Assembly: GCA_011525625.1 (NCBI GenBank)
Contig: WYAX01000018.1
Location: 1 to 42,396 of the forward strand
Direction of reading: 5' to 3'
DNA from: Nitrospira defluvii
GTDB taxonomy: Bacteria; Nitrospirota; Nitrospiria; Nitrospirales; Nitrospiraceae
DNA length: 42,396 nucleotides
This document shows positions 28,994 to 37,304 of this stretch, piece after piece. The translations under genes and the position numbers were made by a program. The notes beneath the pieces are model-generated. The model saw only the letters and a program-made list of their open reading frames with translations. It did not search any database and was not told where the DNA came from. Every line of letters begins with the position of its first letter. Position 1 is the stretch's first letter.

Positions 28994-29026
28994 GCGATAC
29001 TGTTTTTCGGCGAGACGAGCCGGCGT

Positions 29027-29070
29027 GGGAGGTCTCTCATCCTGGTGGGTGGGGACCTCCCGGTCGTTTT
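29027..29070 (+). terminator. Intrinsic terminator of the lysine-rich repeat gene
   Basis: GGGAGGTC and GACCTCCC form a perfect 8-bp stem, followed within six bases by TTTT. It starts 34 bases after the stop codon. The loop is 19 bases, longer than usual, and the end overlaps the stop of the NUDIX gene on the other strand. Confidence 0.65.
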
Positions 29071-29587
29071 AGCGGAAGTGTGGTTGCCGAATATACACGG
29101 CCTGCAGACCTACGATCGTCTTTGCGTCCCGAATCGTTCCATCCTCGATTTTTGCGATAGCCTCGCGCAGCGGTATCTCCACCACTTCCAGCACTTCATC
29201 CTGATCAAGATTCTGGGTGCCACGTGTCAGGGCTGTCGCCACATAGACGTGAATGACTTCGTCGGCGAATCCCGGTGCGGTGAAAATGCTCGACAGTAAC
29301 TCGAAGTGTCCGGCCTTGTACCCGATCTCCTCCTCCAGTTCACGCGCGGCACAGTCCAGCGGGTCTTCCTTGGGATGTAATTTTCCCGCCGGGATCTCGT
29401 AAATAAACCCGTTTGCGGCATGGCGAAACTGGCGAATCATCACGACCGTTCCATCGTCTTTCATGGGCACGACGGCGGCAGCCCCGGGGTGGCGGATGAC
29501 CTCGAGGTCGATGGTGTGGCCGTTAGGTAGGCGCACGGTATCCACGTTGAGTGTGACGACTTTGCCTTGATAGATCGGTTTGACCAT
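29069..29587 (-). CDS. NUDIX hydrolase, ADP-ribose pyrophosphatase-like
   Basis: A 172-residue enzyme that splits nucleoside diphosphates linked to another group, most likely ADP-ribose or a nucleotide sugar. The Nudix box is complete: Gly, then Ala-Arg-Glu-Leu-Glu-Glu-Glu-Ile-Gly within the expected spacing. Before it lies Ala-Ala-Val-Val-Pro-Met and the strand Val-Val-Met-Ile-Arg-Gln-Phe-Arg, typical of the ADPR pyrophosphatase branch. It starts three bases after gcvT, so the two are co-transcribed, with no obvious shared pathway. Confidence 0.9.
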   Translation of the reverse strand: MVKPIYQGKVVTLNVDTVRLPNGHTIDLEVIRHPGAAAVVPMKDDGTVVMIRQFRHAANGFIYEIPAGKLHPKEDPLDCAARELEEEIGYKAGHFELLSSIFTAPGFADEVIHVYVATALTRGTQNLDQDEVLEVVEIPLREAIAKIEDGTIRDAKTIVGLQAVYIRQPHFR

Positions 29588-29590
29588 GGT

Positions 29591-30700
29591 CTAGGATGTG
29601 CCGGGCGTGCGTTTGTAAAACGGTGGTTTCACGACGACTGCTGGGCATGCCTTGCCCCGGATGTCGATCAGGATCGATGATCCGGGTTTGGCGGCTGCGG
29701 GGGCGACATAGCCCATGCCGATTCCTTTCTGCAGCAGAGGCGACAGATTCCCGCTGGTGACTTCGCCGATCACGGCATGTGGTTCGTCCGGGGCGAGGAT
29801 TCGAAATCCATGGCGAGGGACGCCTTTTTCAACCAGTTCAAATGCCACAAGTCGTCGTGCTGGTCCGTTGGTATGCTGGGCCAGCAACGCGGTACGGCCG
29901 ATAAACTCACCCTTGTCAAATTTCACCACCCAATCCGCGCCGGCCTCAATGGGGGTCGTATCCTCGTTCATATCGTTGCCGTATAGGAGGTACGCCATCT
30001 CGAGCCGCAGCAAATCACGTGCACCGAGCCCCGCTGGTTTTATCCCGAACGGGCGACCCATCTCAAGCAGGCGGTCCCAGACTGCTGCAGCCCCCTCTGC
30101 CGGGAGGTAAAGTTCATAGCCTAGTTCGCCCGTGTACCCGGTTCGTGCGACCAGTGTCTGAAGGCCGCAGAACGTGGTATCCAGGCATTGGCGCACTTTC
30201 AGGCTGCTGATGTCAGCCATGCCGGCGGCGGCCAGAATGTCACGAGACGCAGGGCCTTGGATCGCAATCTGTGCAAGTCCCTCCGACCGGTCCTGGAGCG
30301 TACACCCCTGTGCCTGTGCGACTTTTTCCTTCAACCAGGCGACGATCTTTTCCCGATTCGACGCGTTCACGCAGACCAGGAACTCATAGGGTTTCACGTG
30401 GTAGATAAATACATCGTCTTTGATCCCGCCGTTCGGCGTGCAGATCATGGAGTAGTGCGATTGCCGAACGGAGAGTTTGGAGACGTCGTTCGTCGTGACT
30501 CGTTGCAGAAACGCCAACGAGCCTGGGCCTGTGACATTGATTCGCCCCATGTGGCTGACGTCAAAGAGTCCTGCATGGCGGCGAACGGTCTGATATTCGT
30601 CGACGACGCCGGAATAGTGGATGGGCATCTCCCACCCGGCAAAGTCGACCAGCTTCCCCTGCGCCTGCCGGTGTGCGTTGATCAGCGGTGTCTGTTTCAT
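29591..30700 (-). CDS. gcvT: Aminomethyltransferase GcvT, glycine cleavage T-protein
   Basis: Takes the aminomethyl group from lipoylated GcvH, releasing ammonia and making 5,10-methylenetetrahydrofolate. At 369 residues it has family length. The N-terminus (Pro-Leu, Ala-His, then Gly-Trp-Glu-Met-Pro) and the segment Asp-Val-Ser-His-Met-Gly-Arg match, as do the Tyr-Thr-Gly-Glu-Leu-Gly-Tyr-Glu folate-binding motif and the Leu-Gly-Ala-Arg-Asp region. It is separated from gcvP by about 5 kb on the opposite strand, so the cleavage genes are dispersed here. The NUDIX gene follows by three bases; an FKBP gene lies 58 bases upstream. Confidence 0.96.
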   Translation of the reverse strand: MKQTPLINAHRQAQGKLVDFAGWEMPIHYSGVVDEYQTVRRHAGLFDVSHMGRINVTGPGSLAFLQRVTTNDVSKLSVRQSHYSMICTPNGGIKDDVFIYHVKPYEFLVCVNASNREKIVAWLKEKVAQAQGCTLQDRSEGLAQIAIQGPASRDILAAAGMADISSLKVRQCLDTTFCGLQTLVARTGYTGELGYELYLPAEGAAAVWDRLLEMGRPFGIKPAGLGARDLLRLEMAYLLYGNDMNEDTTPIEAGADWVVKFDKGEFIGRTALLAQHTNGPARRLVAFELVEKGVPRHGFRILAPDEPHAVIGEVTSGNLSPLLQKGIGMGYVAPAAAKPGSSILIDIRGKACPAVVVKPPFYKRTPGTS

Positions 30701-30758
30701 GGTGTGATATAGCCGTTCAGCATGACGCTCCGTGCGACTCCACGTCGCCGATCTTCCG

Positions 30759-31202
30759 TTACCGCACGTCGAGCAACTCCACGTCGAAGACCAGCGTGGC
30801 GTTGGGTGGAATTACGCCGCCCGCGCCACGGGCTCCATATCCCAGGTCCGGGGGAATGGTGAGTTTCCGCTTGCCGCCGATTTTCATTCCGGCAACCCCC
30901 TCATCCCAACCCCGAATGACCTGACCTGCTCCGATGGGAAACGAAAACGGATCCCGGCGGTCGACGGAACTATCAAACTTTTTCCCGTTTGTGAGCCATC
31001 CGGTGTAGTGAACCGTGGCAAGGTTGCCGGCTGCGGCTTCCCGGCCGGTCCCCACGACCACATCGATGTACTTGAGGCCGGAAGCGGTGGTCACTTCGGC
31101 GGCCGAGCCGGTTGGTTCCCCTTGTGCCATGATTGGTCCTCCCATGCTGAGTGCGACGAACCCCACGATACTCCAAAATGTCCGCCGGAAGCGAGTGCTC
31201 AT
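30759..31202 (-). CDS. FKBP-type peptidyl-prolyl isomerase, exported
   Basis: A 147-residue folding enzyme that catalyses cis-trans change of proline bonds. An N-terminal hydrophobic segment (Ser-Ile-Val-Gly-Phe-Val-Ala-Leu, then Met-Ala-Gln) looks like a signal peptide, so it acts in the periplasm. The FKBP domain is complete: [18 protein letters not shown], the Leu-Gly-Tyr-Gly-Ala segment and Ile-Pro-Pro-Asn-Ala-Thr-Leu. The ATG at 31202 gives the shortest credible export signal; upstream in-frame starts would add 43 residues rich in Arg and His. No clear ribosome site. Same strand as gcvT and the FIST gene. Confidence 0.92.
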   Translation of the reverse strand: MSTRFRRTFWSIVGFVALSMGGPIMAQGEPTGSAAEVTTASGLKYIDVVVGTGREAAAGNLATVHYTGWLTNGKKFDSSVDRRDPFSFPIGAGQVIRGWDEGVAGMKIGGKRKLTIPPDLGYGARGAGGVIPPNATLVFDVELLDVR

Positions 31203-31278
31203 ACGTATGTGTCCATGGTGCCTGTGATGCGGTGTTACGCTGGTAGGCCTGCAAAGCGCAAGAGTGTGGCCGCGGGCG

Positions 31279-32481
31279 TCACTTCTGCGCCGGCGGCTCA
31301 GAAAACATTGCGATGCTGGCCGTATATCCATGCAGGAAATTCCGTCCCCCGACTGGGCCTACTTCTCCTTGGGCGAAAAATCCTGCAACGGGAATCGCGC
31401 CGAACTGTTCTCCCAACACTGCGGCATCATGGTTCGGCACGCCGAACAACCCCCTCCCGCGTCCACAACAACTGAATAACAAGGCACCAAGCGGGAGCGT
31501 GCCGGGATGGGAGGCGGCAAGTAACACGCGCAGGTCCTCGTCGGCGGACTGGGCGTCTCTGACCTGAAACTGTACGGTCTGTCCCTCCTGAACGACGTCT
31601 CCGATGACGATGGCTCCGGTCTGTTGGTCCGCCCCGAGAAGATTGCGGATCAGGAAGTCACCTCGTGTGAATTGGGCCCGCTGCTCATCCATCGCGATCC
31701 CGATATGCAGGGCGCGTTGAGCCTGGGCGCGTTCCTCGCCGCTGAGTTGACTGAAGACCATTTGTAGGCACTGGAGGGCAGGACGCCCGCCGAGTTCATG
31801 GATGACGTTGTGCTCAGACTTCGTGACGATAAACCGTTCTCCGATCGGGCGACAACCTTGGGAGATCACGGTGTGCACGGCGATGCGCCCGGACAGGGCC
31901 ACGCCGACCAGCCCATCGGTGTAGACCTCACCATCGAGGAACAGTCGGTTCTCTCCCAGGTCCTGCCCGCCCCCTGCCAGCCCCCCTAATGCGCGAGTTC
32001 CCGGAAATTGTTCCTCGAGGATGGCCAACACATCCTGCATCGGAGTGGAGAAGGGATCGGCAAATAACAGCATGGCTGGAGGAGGGACGCCGTCCGTGTC
32101 CATGTCTGGCCAGTCACGCAAGGAGAATCGGTCGTGGACGCTTGAAAACGAGAGTCGCAGCGGTTGAGTGACAACTCCCGGCAGATGGGCGGCCCAGAGC
32201 GTCGCCGCCGGTCCTGTTTCGACCTCCTGCCCCGTGGCAATGACACCTTCGCCGGTGCACCCGACAAACGTGGCTGGGTCGAGGGCGTTGCGTACTGCCA
32301 GGGCCAGGGCATCGGCCTGATCGGCATGTTGGATCGAGATAAACAAGAACGCGACATCAATGCGAGCGGCGCCCAGCTGTTCTCGAATGGCCTGGACTAA
32401 TTCATCGGCTGCCGATTGAGCGGCACGTTGGCGCGTGAGGGCTGAGGCAAACCGAAGTGTCGATGACGGTGTGGTAATCAC
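31279..32481 (-). CDS. FIST-domain sensor protein
   Basis: A 400-residue protein with the FIST N and FIST C domain layout: Val-Gly-Cys-Thr-Gly-Glu-Gly near residue 75, Leu-Gly-Gly-Leu-Ala-Gly-Gly near 190 and a C-terminal [10 protein letters not shown] with Asn-Phe-Leu-His-Gly-Tyr-Thr. FIST domains are thought to bind small ligands such as amino acids and usually occur beside signal-transduction domains; here the protein is stand-alone. No signal peptide or membrane segment. The start is a GTG without a clear ribosome site. It is 47 bases after a 75-residue gene and precedes the FKBP gene. Confidence 0.85.
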   Translation of the reverse strand: MITTPSSTLRFASALTRQRAAQSAADELVQAIREQLGAARIDVAFLFISIQHADQADALALAVRNALDPATFVGCTGEGVIATGQEVETGPAATLWAAHLPGVVTQPLRLSFSSVHDRFSLRDWPDMDTDGVPPPAMLLFADPFSTPMQDVLAILEEQFPGTRALGGLAGGGQDLGENRLFLDGEVYTDGLVGVALSGRIAVHTVISQGCRPIGERFIVTKSEHNVIHELGGRPALQCLQMVFSQLSGEERAQAQRALHIGIAMDEQRAQFTRGDFLIRNLLGADQQTGAIVIGDVVQEGQTVQFQVRDAQSADEDLRVLLAASHPGTLPLGALLFSCCGRGRGLFGVPNHDAAVLGEQFGAIPVAGFFAQGEVGPVGGRNFLHGYTASIAMFSEPPAQK

Positions 32482-32528
32482 GAGACTGTCTTTGGTATCG
32501 GGGATCGGAGCGTCTCAGTCTGACGTAG

Positions 32529-32756
32529 TCAGACGCCTGGGTTCATGCGTTCAGGTCGTTCTGTCGAGAGCTTTTTGTAATAGCGCCACATGTACGAGTG
32601 ATAATCATCCAGCTGTGCCAGCAAATAGTGGAGTTCCGTTGGGTCCTGCGTTTCGAGGGCTTGGGTCATTCGGGTTTTGAGAAACTCTGCAAACCGGGTG
32701 TTCTTCTCGATTGCGTTCAGCAGCGAGAGGCTGCCTCCCAAAGCATAATCAGCCAT
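32529..32756 (-). CDS. Small unrecognised helical protein upstream of the FIST gene
   Basis: A 75-residue acidic, helix-rich protein with Leu-Leu-Ala-Gln-Leu-Asp-Asp-Tyr-His-Ser-Tyr-Met-Trp-Arg-Tyr-Tyr as its most striking segment. A good GGAGG ribosome site precedes the ATG. It has no membrane segment or cysteine. Its place directly before the FIST gene on the same strand suggests a functional link, but I recognise no family. Confidence 0.6.
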   Translation of the reverse strand: MADYALGGSLSLLNAIEKNTRFAEFLKTRMTQALETQDPTELHYLLAQLDDYHSYMWRYYKKLSTERPERMNPGV

Positions 32757-32842
32757 AGCCCTCCGAATGACCTAGGAATGAGTCAGGAGAATAGCCGCGG
32801 GCCTGCCTAAAAGCAAGGTGCAGGAAGCCGCGCCAGGATGGC

Positions 32843-34108
32843 CTACCGGCTACCCGGGGCATCGGGGGTGAGCAGCGCGCGCAGGCGCGGAAGCGAGATG
32901 GCTTCTGCGCGGAACCCATCACGTCCAGTGACAGTTGTCGCGCTGGTTAGCGCATTGAGAATCGCTTCCTCCGTGGCCTCTACCGTGGCCGTAATCATGG
33001 AATTCAGGTGTGTGTCGGCGAGATGCAGGAGTGAAAAGGTCGGCTCCGTGGGGTAATGGGGAATGACGTTGCCGGTGGAGAACGCCAGCATGAAATCGCC
33101 GCTCCCGTGGCGTGCCGTCGAGCCGGTTCGCGCGAGGCCGAGTGCGGCTCGCTTCCCGAGACGAGTCAGTTGTCGACTGTCGAGCGGGGCGTCGGTGGCG
33201 ATGACGACGATAATCGACCCCTCGGCATTGCCACTCGTGCCCTCGCGATCGGCGTGCAGTCGCGAGGGCAGTTCCTCTCCCCGGTGACCGGATCTTGGCC
33301 CCGCCGCGTCATACTGACGTCCGACCGGGACCCCGCCCATGGTCAGTTCAGGCCGCCGGCCATGGTTGGCGTTGACCAACACTCCGACGGTATAGCCACC
33401 GTCGGCCGCAGCGAGACGACGCGAGGCTGTGCCGATGCCGCCCTTGAACCCGTAGGAGATCATGCCGGTTCCGGCCCCGACACTTCCTTCCGCCACTGGG
33501 CCTGTTGCGGCGTCATCAAGGGCTCGCATGACATCGGCTTCGGACACATGGCGCCCTTGAATATCGTTTAATCGCCCGTCGTCGCATTCCGCGACGACCG
33601 GCGTGAGTGTGTCGTCGGTAATACCGATGCCCGGATGCTGACGCAACATCCAGCTGATGACCCCGTTGGCGACACGAGGCACGTTCAAGGTGTTCGTAAG
33701 GGCAATCGGATATTCAAGAAAACCCGATTCTGCGACCCAGGCTAGGCCGGTCATTTCCCCGGTGCCGTTCAAGACGAAGGCTCCGGCCGGAACTTTCTTG
33801 TGCCACACATCATCGCGGGGCACGATGACGGTGACGCCGGTACGAACGGGTCCTTCGCCGGGGATCAATGCTCCCTCCCCGCGCACCAACGTCACGTGCC
33901 CGACTTTCACGCCGGGCACATCGGTAATGGCATTGAGGGGGCCGGGCTCCAGTTGCCCCAGGTGCAATCCGAGGTCGCGTGCCCGAAGACGATGGTGCTC
34001 GGCGGTGTCGGACGCGCTGTTCGCACTCCAAGCGGGTGCAGCGAAGAGGGTGATGAGGATCAGCGCGGGGGTGATCAGCGAGCCGGAAGCGGTTCTGGAA
34101 TGGGTCAT
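32843..34108 (-). CDS. P1-family (DmpA-type) aminopeptidase, exported
   Basis: A 421-residue self-processing N-terminal-nucleophile hydrolase. A signal peptide (Ile-Leu-Ile-Thr-Leu-Phe-Ala-Ala-Pro-Ala-Trp-Ser-Ala) indicates a periplasmic place. The DmpA pattern is visible: Asn-Ala-Ile-Thr-Asp-Val-Pro-Gly-Val-Lys-Val-Gly-His, Arg-Thr-Gly-Val-Thr, Gly-Thr-Gly, and the autocleavage site Gly297-Ser298 in Glu-Gly-Ser-Ile-Ile-Val-Val, where Ser298 would be the nucleophile of the beta chain. Family members release N-terminal residues from peptides, including beta- and D-amino acids or amides. No linked catabolic genes, so the substrate is unknown. Confidence 0.92.
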   Translation of the reverse strand: MTHSRTASGSLITPALILITLFAAPAWSANSASDTAEHHRLRARDLGLHLGQLEPGPLNAITDVPGVKVGHVTLVRGEGALIPGEGPVRTGVTVIVPRDDVWHKKVPAGAFVLNGTGEMTGLAWVAESGFLEYPIALTNTLNVPRVANGVISWMLRQHPGIGITDDTLTPVVAECDDGRLNDIQGRHVSEADVMRALDDAATGPVAEGSVGAGTGMISYGFKGGIGTASRRLAAADGGYTVGVLVNANHGRRPELTMGGVPVGRQYDAAGPRSGHRGEELPSRLHADREGTSGNAEGSIIVVIATDAPLDSRQLTRLGKRAALGLARTGSTARHGSGDFMLAFSTGNVIPHYPTEPTFSLLHLADTHLNSMITATVEATEEAILNALTSATTVTGRDGFRAEAISLPRLRALLTPDAPGSR

Positions 34109-34152
34109 ACCTCGGGAGATCCTCCGTGCGTCACGGCCGATGAGCGGCTACG

Positions 34153-35550
34153 CTAGATGTCATAACTCGTCTCTTTTGTAGGCACCACCACGGCCATACG
34201 CGGATGTTCCGATTGAATGGCGGCTCCAAGCGAGAGTGCTTGCTTTTCTTCCCCGTGGACGACGAACACCTGCTGCGGCGCCGGCGTAATAGCTCGCACA
34301 TAGGCCAGCAGGTCGTTTCGGTCCGCGTGGGCGGAGAGTCCGTTAAAGACGACGACCTGTGCCCGGCGCGGTGTCGGAATGCCGAAGATCGGGACCACAT
34401 CCCACCCTTCGACCAGCCTGCGTCCCAGCGTATGCTCGGCCTGGAATCCCACGATGGCGATGATGTTGGCTTCGTCTTGGATCGCGTGTTTCAGGTGGTG
34501 TACGACCCGCCCTCCCTCGCACATGCCTGAGGAGGCGATGATGATACAAGGACCTTTCAGCGAGTTCAGGCGTTTGCTTTCATCCGGTGATGATACGTAC
34601 CTGATGTAGCGGGCGGCAAACGGATCCCCTTCCGATGTGAAGGTGCGATAGGTTTCCTCGTCGTAACATTCCGGGTGCTTCCGGAACACGTCTGTGACTC
34701 TCGATGCCAGCGGCGAGTCGATGTAAATCGGCAACGGGTCGATTCGTCCCTCGGCTACCAATTGCTTGATCCGCATCACGAGCTCCTGCGTCCGTCCGAG
34801 AGCGAAGGCAGGCACGATGATCTTGCTGTTGTGGGCCTTTGCATGGGCGACCAGCTGTTGAGCCTTCCTCGTGAGCGCTTCGCCGACTTCTTCATGCACT
34901 CGGTCGCCGTAGGTGGATTCGATGATCAGCACATCGCAACTTGGCGGCGGCGTCGGGTCACGGAGGATCGGCATCTGGGCGCGCCCCAAGTCCCCGGAGA
35001 AGAGCACGGTGGTGCTGTTGCCGCGGGCCGAGTATTTCAGGCGAATCGCTGCGGATCCGAGAATGTGTCCCACATCATGGAAGGAGGCGGTCACGCGGGG
35101 CGTGACCTTGATCGTATCGCCGTAGCGGGCACCGACAAAGCGGTGGATGATGGCGCGTGCATCGCTGGGTTCGTAAAATGGTTGAAGGCAGCGCTTTCCA
35201 CGCCGGTTTTCTTTTCGATTCAGATAGGCGCAATCGTTCTTTTGCAGGCGGGCTGAATCTTCGAGCATCACGGCGGCAAGATCGGCGGTTGCGCGGGTCA
35301 TGTGGACGTTCCCTCGAAACTGGTGTTTGCTTAGGACGGGCAGCGCGCCGGAGTGATCGATATGGGCATGCGAGAGTAGGACGGCGTTGATCGCGCGTGG
35401 ATCGAACCCGAGAAATCGGTTTTGCCGATCCGCTTCCTGTCGCTGTCCTTGAAACAGCCCGCAATCCAGGAGAATTTTGCTGCCGGGCATTTCCAGCAGA
35501 TGACGACTGCCGGTCACCGATCGAGCGGCCCCATGAAATGAGAGGTTCAT
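34153..35550 (-). CDS. Metallo-beta-lactamase/beta-CASP RNA-processing exonuclease
   Basis: A 465-residue nuclease of the CPSF73/YsxA-like group. The zinc motif His61-Ala-His63-Ile-Asp65-His66 is intact, followed by further MBL motifs (Gly-His-Ile-Leu-Gly-Ser-Ala, Ser-Gly-Asp-Leu-Gly), the beta-CASP domain (Pro-Ala-Phe-Ala-Leu-Gly-Arg, Ile-Ala-Ser-Ser-Gly-Met) and a C-terminal RMMBL region with Ser-Ala-His-Ala-Asp and Val-His-Gly-Glu. It probably cuts or trims RNA in the cytoplasm; the actual targets are unknown. The start overlaps the LOG-family gene stop by 4 bases (ATGA), so the two are coupled. Confidence 0.93.
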   Translation of the reverse strand: MNLSFHGAARSVTGSRHLLEMPGSKILLDCGLFQGQRQEADRQNRFLGFDPRAINAVLLSHAHIDHSGALPVLSKHQFRGNVHMTRATADLAAVMLEDSARLQKNDCAYLNRKENRRGKRCLQPFYEPSDARAIIHRFVGARYGDTIKVTPRVTASFHDVGHILGSAAIRLKYSARGNSTTVLFSGDLGRAQMPILRDPTPPPSCDVLIIESTYGDRVHEEVGEALTRKAQQLVAHAKAHNSKIIVPAFALGRTQELVMRIKQLVAEGRIDPLPIYIDSPLASRVTDVFRKHPECYDEETYRTFTSEGDPFAARYIRYVSSPDESKRLNSLKGPCIIIASSGMCEGGRVVHHLKHAIQDEANIIAIVGFQAEHTLGRRLVEGWDVVPIFGIPTPRRAQVVVFNGLSAHADRNDLLAYVRAITPAPQQVFVVHGEEKQALSLGAAIQSEHPRMAVVVPTKETSYDI

Positions 35551-36404
35551 CGTGCGGAGGGGCCTCCATGGGTTCGGCTGATGAGGTCCCAGGCTTGCTG
35601 GGCTGTTTCGGCGAAATGGAACAACGATAGGTCATCCGCCCCGATCAGGCCCTCCTCGACCAGGAGCGTCCAGTTAATGAGACGCTCCCAGTAGGCTCGG
35701 CCCATCAGTACAACGGTGATATTGCGGGTCTTGCCGGTCTGCAGCAGCGTCAGTGTTTCGAAAAGTTCGTCGAGTGTGCCGAACCCGCCGGGGAACACGA
35801 CCAGTGCCCGGGCGCGAAGGAGGAAGTGCATCTTGCGCAGAGCGAAGTAGCGAAATTGAAAGCAGAGGTCCGGCGTGATGTAGGGGTTGGGTTGTTGTTC
35901 GTGGGGCAGGGTGATGTTCAGCCCCATCGATTTGGCGCCGGCATCCGCCGCGCCTCGATTGGCGGCTTCCATAATGCCGGGGCCGCCGCCGGTGACGATG
36001 ACATAGTCGCACTGTCCGTCGATCTGACAGGTGGACGAGACCAGGTGGCCGAACTCGCGAGCGATGTCGTAGTAGTGGGCGAGGGCCAGTCGTCGTTCGG
36101 CGACCGCGACGCGTTGCTGTCGTTTTCGATCATGAGGGGCGGCCGTCAGCGCTGCGGTGGCTTCCTCAAGGGCCTGTCGAGCACGCGACGGTTCGAGGAG
36201 GCGCGCACTGCCGAAGACGACGATCGTCGAGCGGATGCCCTGCTCGGTTTGAATCAATTCCGGCTTGAGTAACTCCAGCCCGAGGCGCAGCGGACGCAAC
36301 TCATCGCGCTGCAGAAAGTCGGTATCTCGATCAGCCGGGATGTAGGAGGATGACGTGGCGGGGGCGTGATGGTTTGGTGACTCGTCGGACAGCCCTGCAC
36401 CCAT
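35547..36404 (-). CDS. LOG-family protein (nucleotide 5'-monophosphate phosphoribohydrolase-like)
   Basis: A 285-residue Rossmann-fold protein of the TIGR00730 group. Diagnostic motifs are Gly-Gly-Gly-Pro-Gly-Ile-Met-Glu-Ala-Ala-Asn-Arg at 139-150 and Pro-Gly-Gly-Phe-Gly-Thr-Leu-Asp-Glu at 205-213. Related enzymes release ribose 5-phosphate from AMP or other nucleotides, giving cytokinin-like bases or salvage products. An N-terminal extension (1-55) and an Arg-rich helical insert near 85-110 make it longer than the usual 180-200 residues, as in larger LOG proteins. Translationally coupled to the beta-CASP nuclease gene, a pairing hinting at RNA or nucleotide turnover. Confidence 0.9.
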   Translation of the reverse strand: MGAGLSDESPNHHAPATSSSYIPADRDTDFLQRDELRPLRLGLELLKPELIQTEQGIRSTIVVFGSARLLEPSRARQALEEATAALTAAPHDRKRQQRVAVAERRLALAHYYDIAREFGHLVSSTCQIDGQCDYVIVTGGGPGIMEAANRGAADAGAKSMGLNITLPHEQQPNPYITPDLCFQFRYFALRKMHFLLRARALVVFPGGFGTLDELFETLTLLQTGKTRNITVVLMGRAYWERLINWTLLVEEGLIGADDLSLFHFAETAQQAWDLISRTHGGPSAR

Positions 36405-36461
36405 GGGGGCATTATAGCGAGATGCCCGGCAGGCGGCAATTCGGATGTCGTGAACGCGGCG

Positions 36462-36884
36462 TTAAAACGGATACGGAGTAAAGGGCAATTCCGGGCGATG
36501 CCGCACGAAGGCTCGGTGCGTCACAATCCAGTTGTGGTCGCAGACAAGCTCGAAGGCGTCGGTGCCAAGGCCTGAGCGAGAGAAGACGAGGTCAGGATCC
36601 ACCGGAGACCAGGGTTTGACGAGCCAGCCGAAATTGACACGGGAGTACTTGGCGTCAAGAAATCGGTAGGTCACGACGGTGCCTGAGTCGGCCTCGGTGA
36701 TCGTGTCTGGAGCACCCAAGGTCGCGATCACTTCCGGGAGTGTGGTGCGCCCCTCGGTTATGAAGGCGACCGATTCGGGTGTCAGGGGGGTGTTGATGGT
36801 GAGCCGGGCGACGTTACAGCCGGACAGCGTCAGCACCAGGGTGGTTGCGGCCAGAAGTCTGAGGCAACCTTTCCTGCTGATCAT
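36462..36884 (-). CDS. BamE/SmpA-like lipoprotein (second of a tandem pair)
   Basis: A 140-residue lipoprotein: basic start, hydrophobic stretch, then Leu-Ser-Gly-Cys. Past the lipobox lies Ile-Thr-Glu-Gly-Arg-Thr-Thr, then Val-Ile-Ala-Thr-Leu-Gly-Ala-Pro-Asp, the helix-turn segment of the SmpA/BamE fold known from outer-membrane assembly and from other small lipoproteins. The neighbour upstream has the same pattern, so the two are probably an ancient duplication. It starts four bases after that gene. ATG 36884 is chosen because it gives a normal signal; upstream in-frame starts fall inside the neighbouring gene. No proven link to the Bam complex. Confidence 0.78.
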   Translation of the reverse strand: MISRKGCLRLLAATTLVLTLSGCNVARLTINTPLTPESVAFITEGRTTLPEVIATLGAPDTITEADSGTVVTYRFLDAKYSRVNFGWLVKPWSPVDPDLVFSRSGLGTDAFELVCDHNWIVTHRAFVRHRPELPFTPYPF

Positions 36885-36888
36885 GGCG

Positions 36889-37269
36889 TCAGTCTCCGAA
36901 GGGCCAGAAGCGAAAATCGAGGCGATCGGTATGTTTTGACGCAATGACTTCTTCCACGATGCCCTCACGATTGATGATGACGAAGAGGTCGTCGCTCTTG
37001 ACGGAGACACGGGAAAAATTGGCGATGATCAGGAGCAAACTGCCGACTTTGGCATCGTACCGGTAGTACTGGAACAGATCGCGACCGTTGAGTTGCAGGA
37101 GACGGTCGGGTGCCCCAAGCTGCGCCAGAATTTCCGTCCTGGTCGTCACCCCCTTCTTGATGGCATTGATGGTGTCTGTTTTGATCTCCTCACCGAGGGT
37201 GCCGCGGCTGAATGCGCAGGCATTCAGCGTGAGCATCATAATGGTGAGGAGTAGGGTTGATCGTCGCAT
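36889..37269 (-). CDS. BamE/SmpA-like lipoprotein (first of a tandem pair)
   Basis: A 126-residue lipoprotein with Leu-Asn-Ala-Cys as lipobox. The mature N-terminus contains Ile-Lys-Lys-Gly-Val-Thr-Thr-Arg-Thr-Glu-Ile-Leu-Ala-Gln-Leu-Gly-Ala-Pro-Asp, clearly the same motif as in the downstream gene and in BamE/SmpA/OmlA proteins. The C-terminus is rich in Phe, Arg and Asp and ends in Trp-Pro-Phe-Gly-Asp. Likely outer-membrane or periplasmic, with an unknown partner. The next gene starts after four bases, so both belong to one transcript, 35 bases after the GNAT gene. Confidence 0.78.
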   Translation of the reverse strand: MRRSTLLLTIMMLTLNACAFSRGTLGEEIKTDTINAIKKGVTTRTEILAQLGAPDRLLQLNGRDLFQYYRYDAKVGSLLLIIANFSRVSVKSDDLFVIINREGIVEEVIASKHTDRLDFRFWPFGD

Positions 37270-37304
37270 GTTCGTCTCTCCTTCCGCGGGGGACCACGAG
37301 CTCG

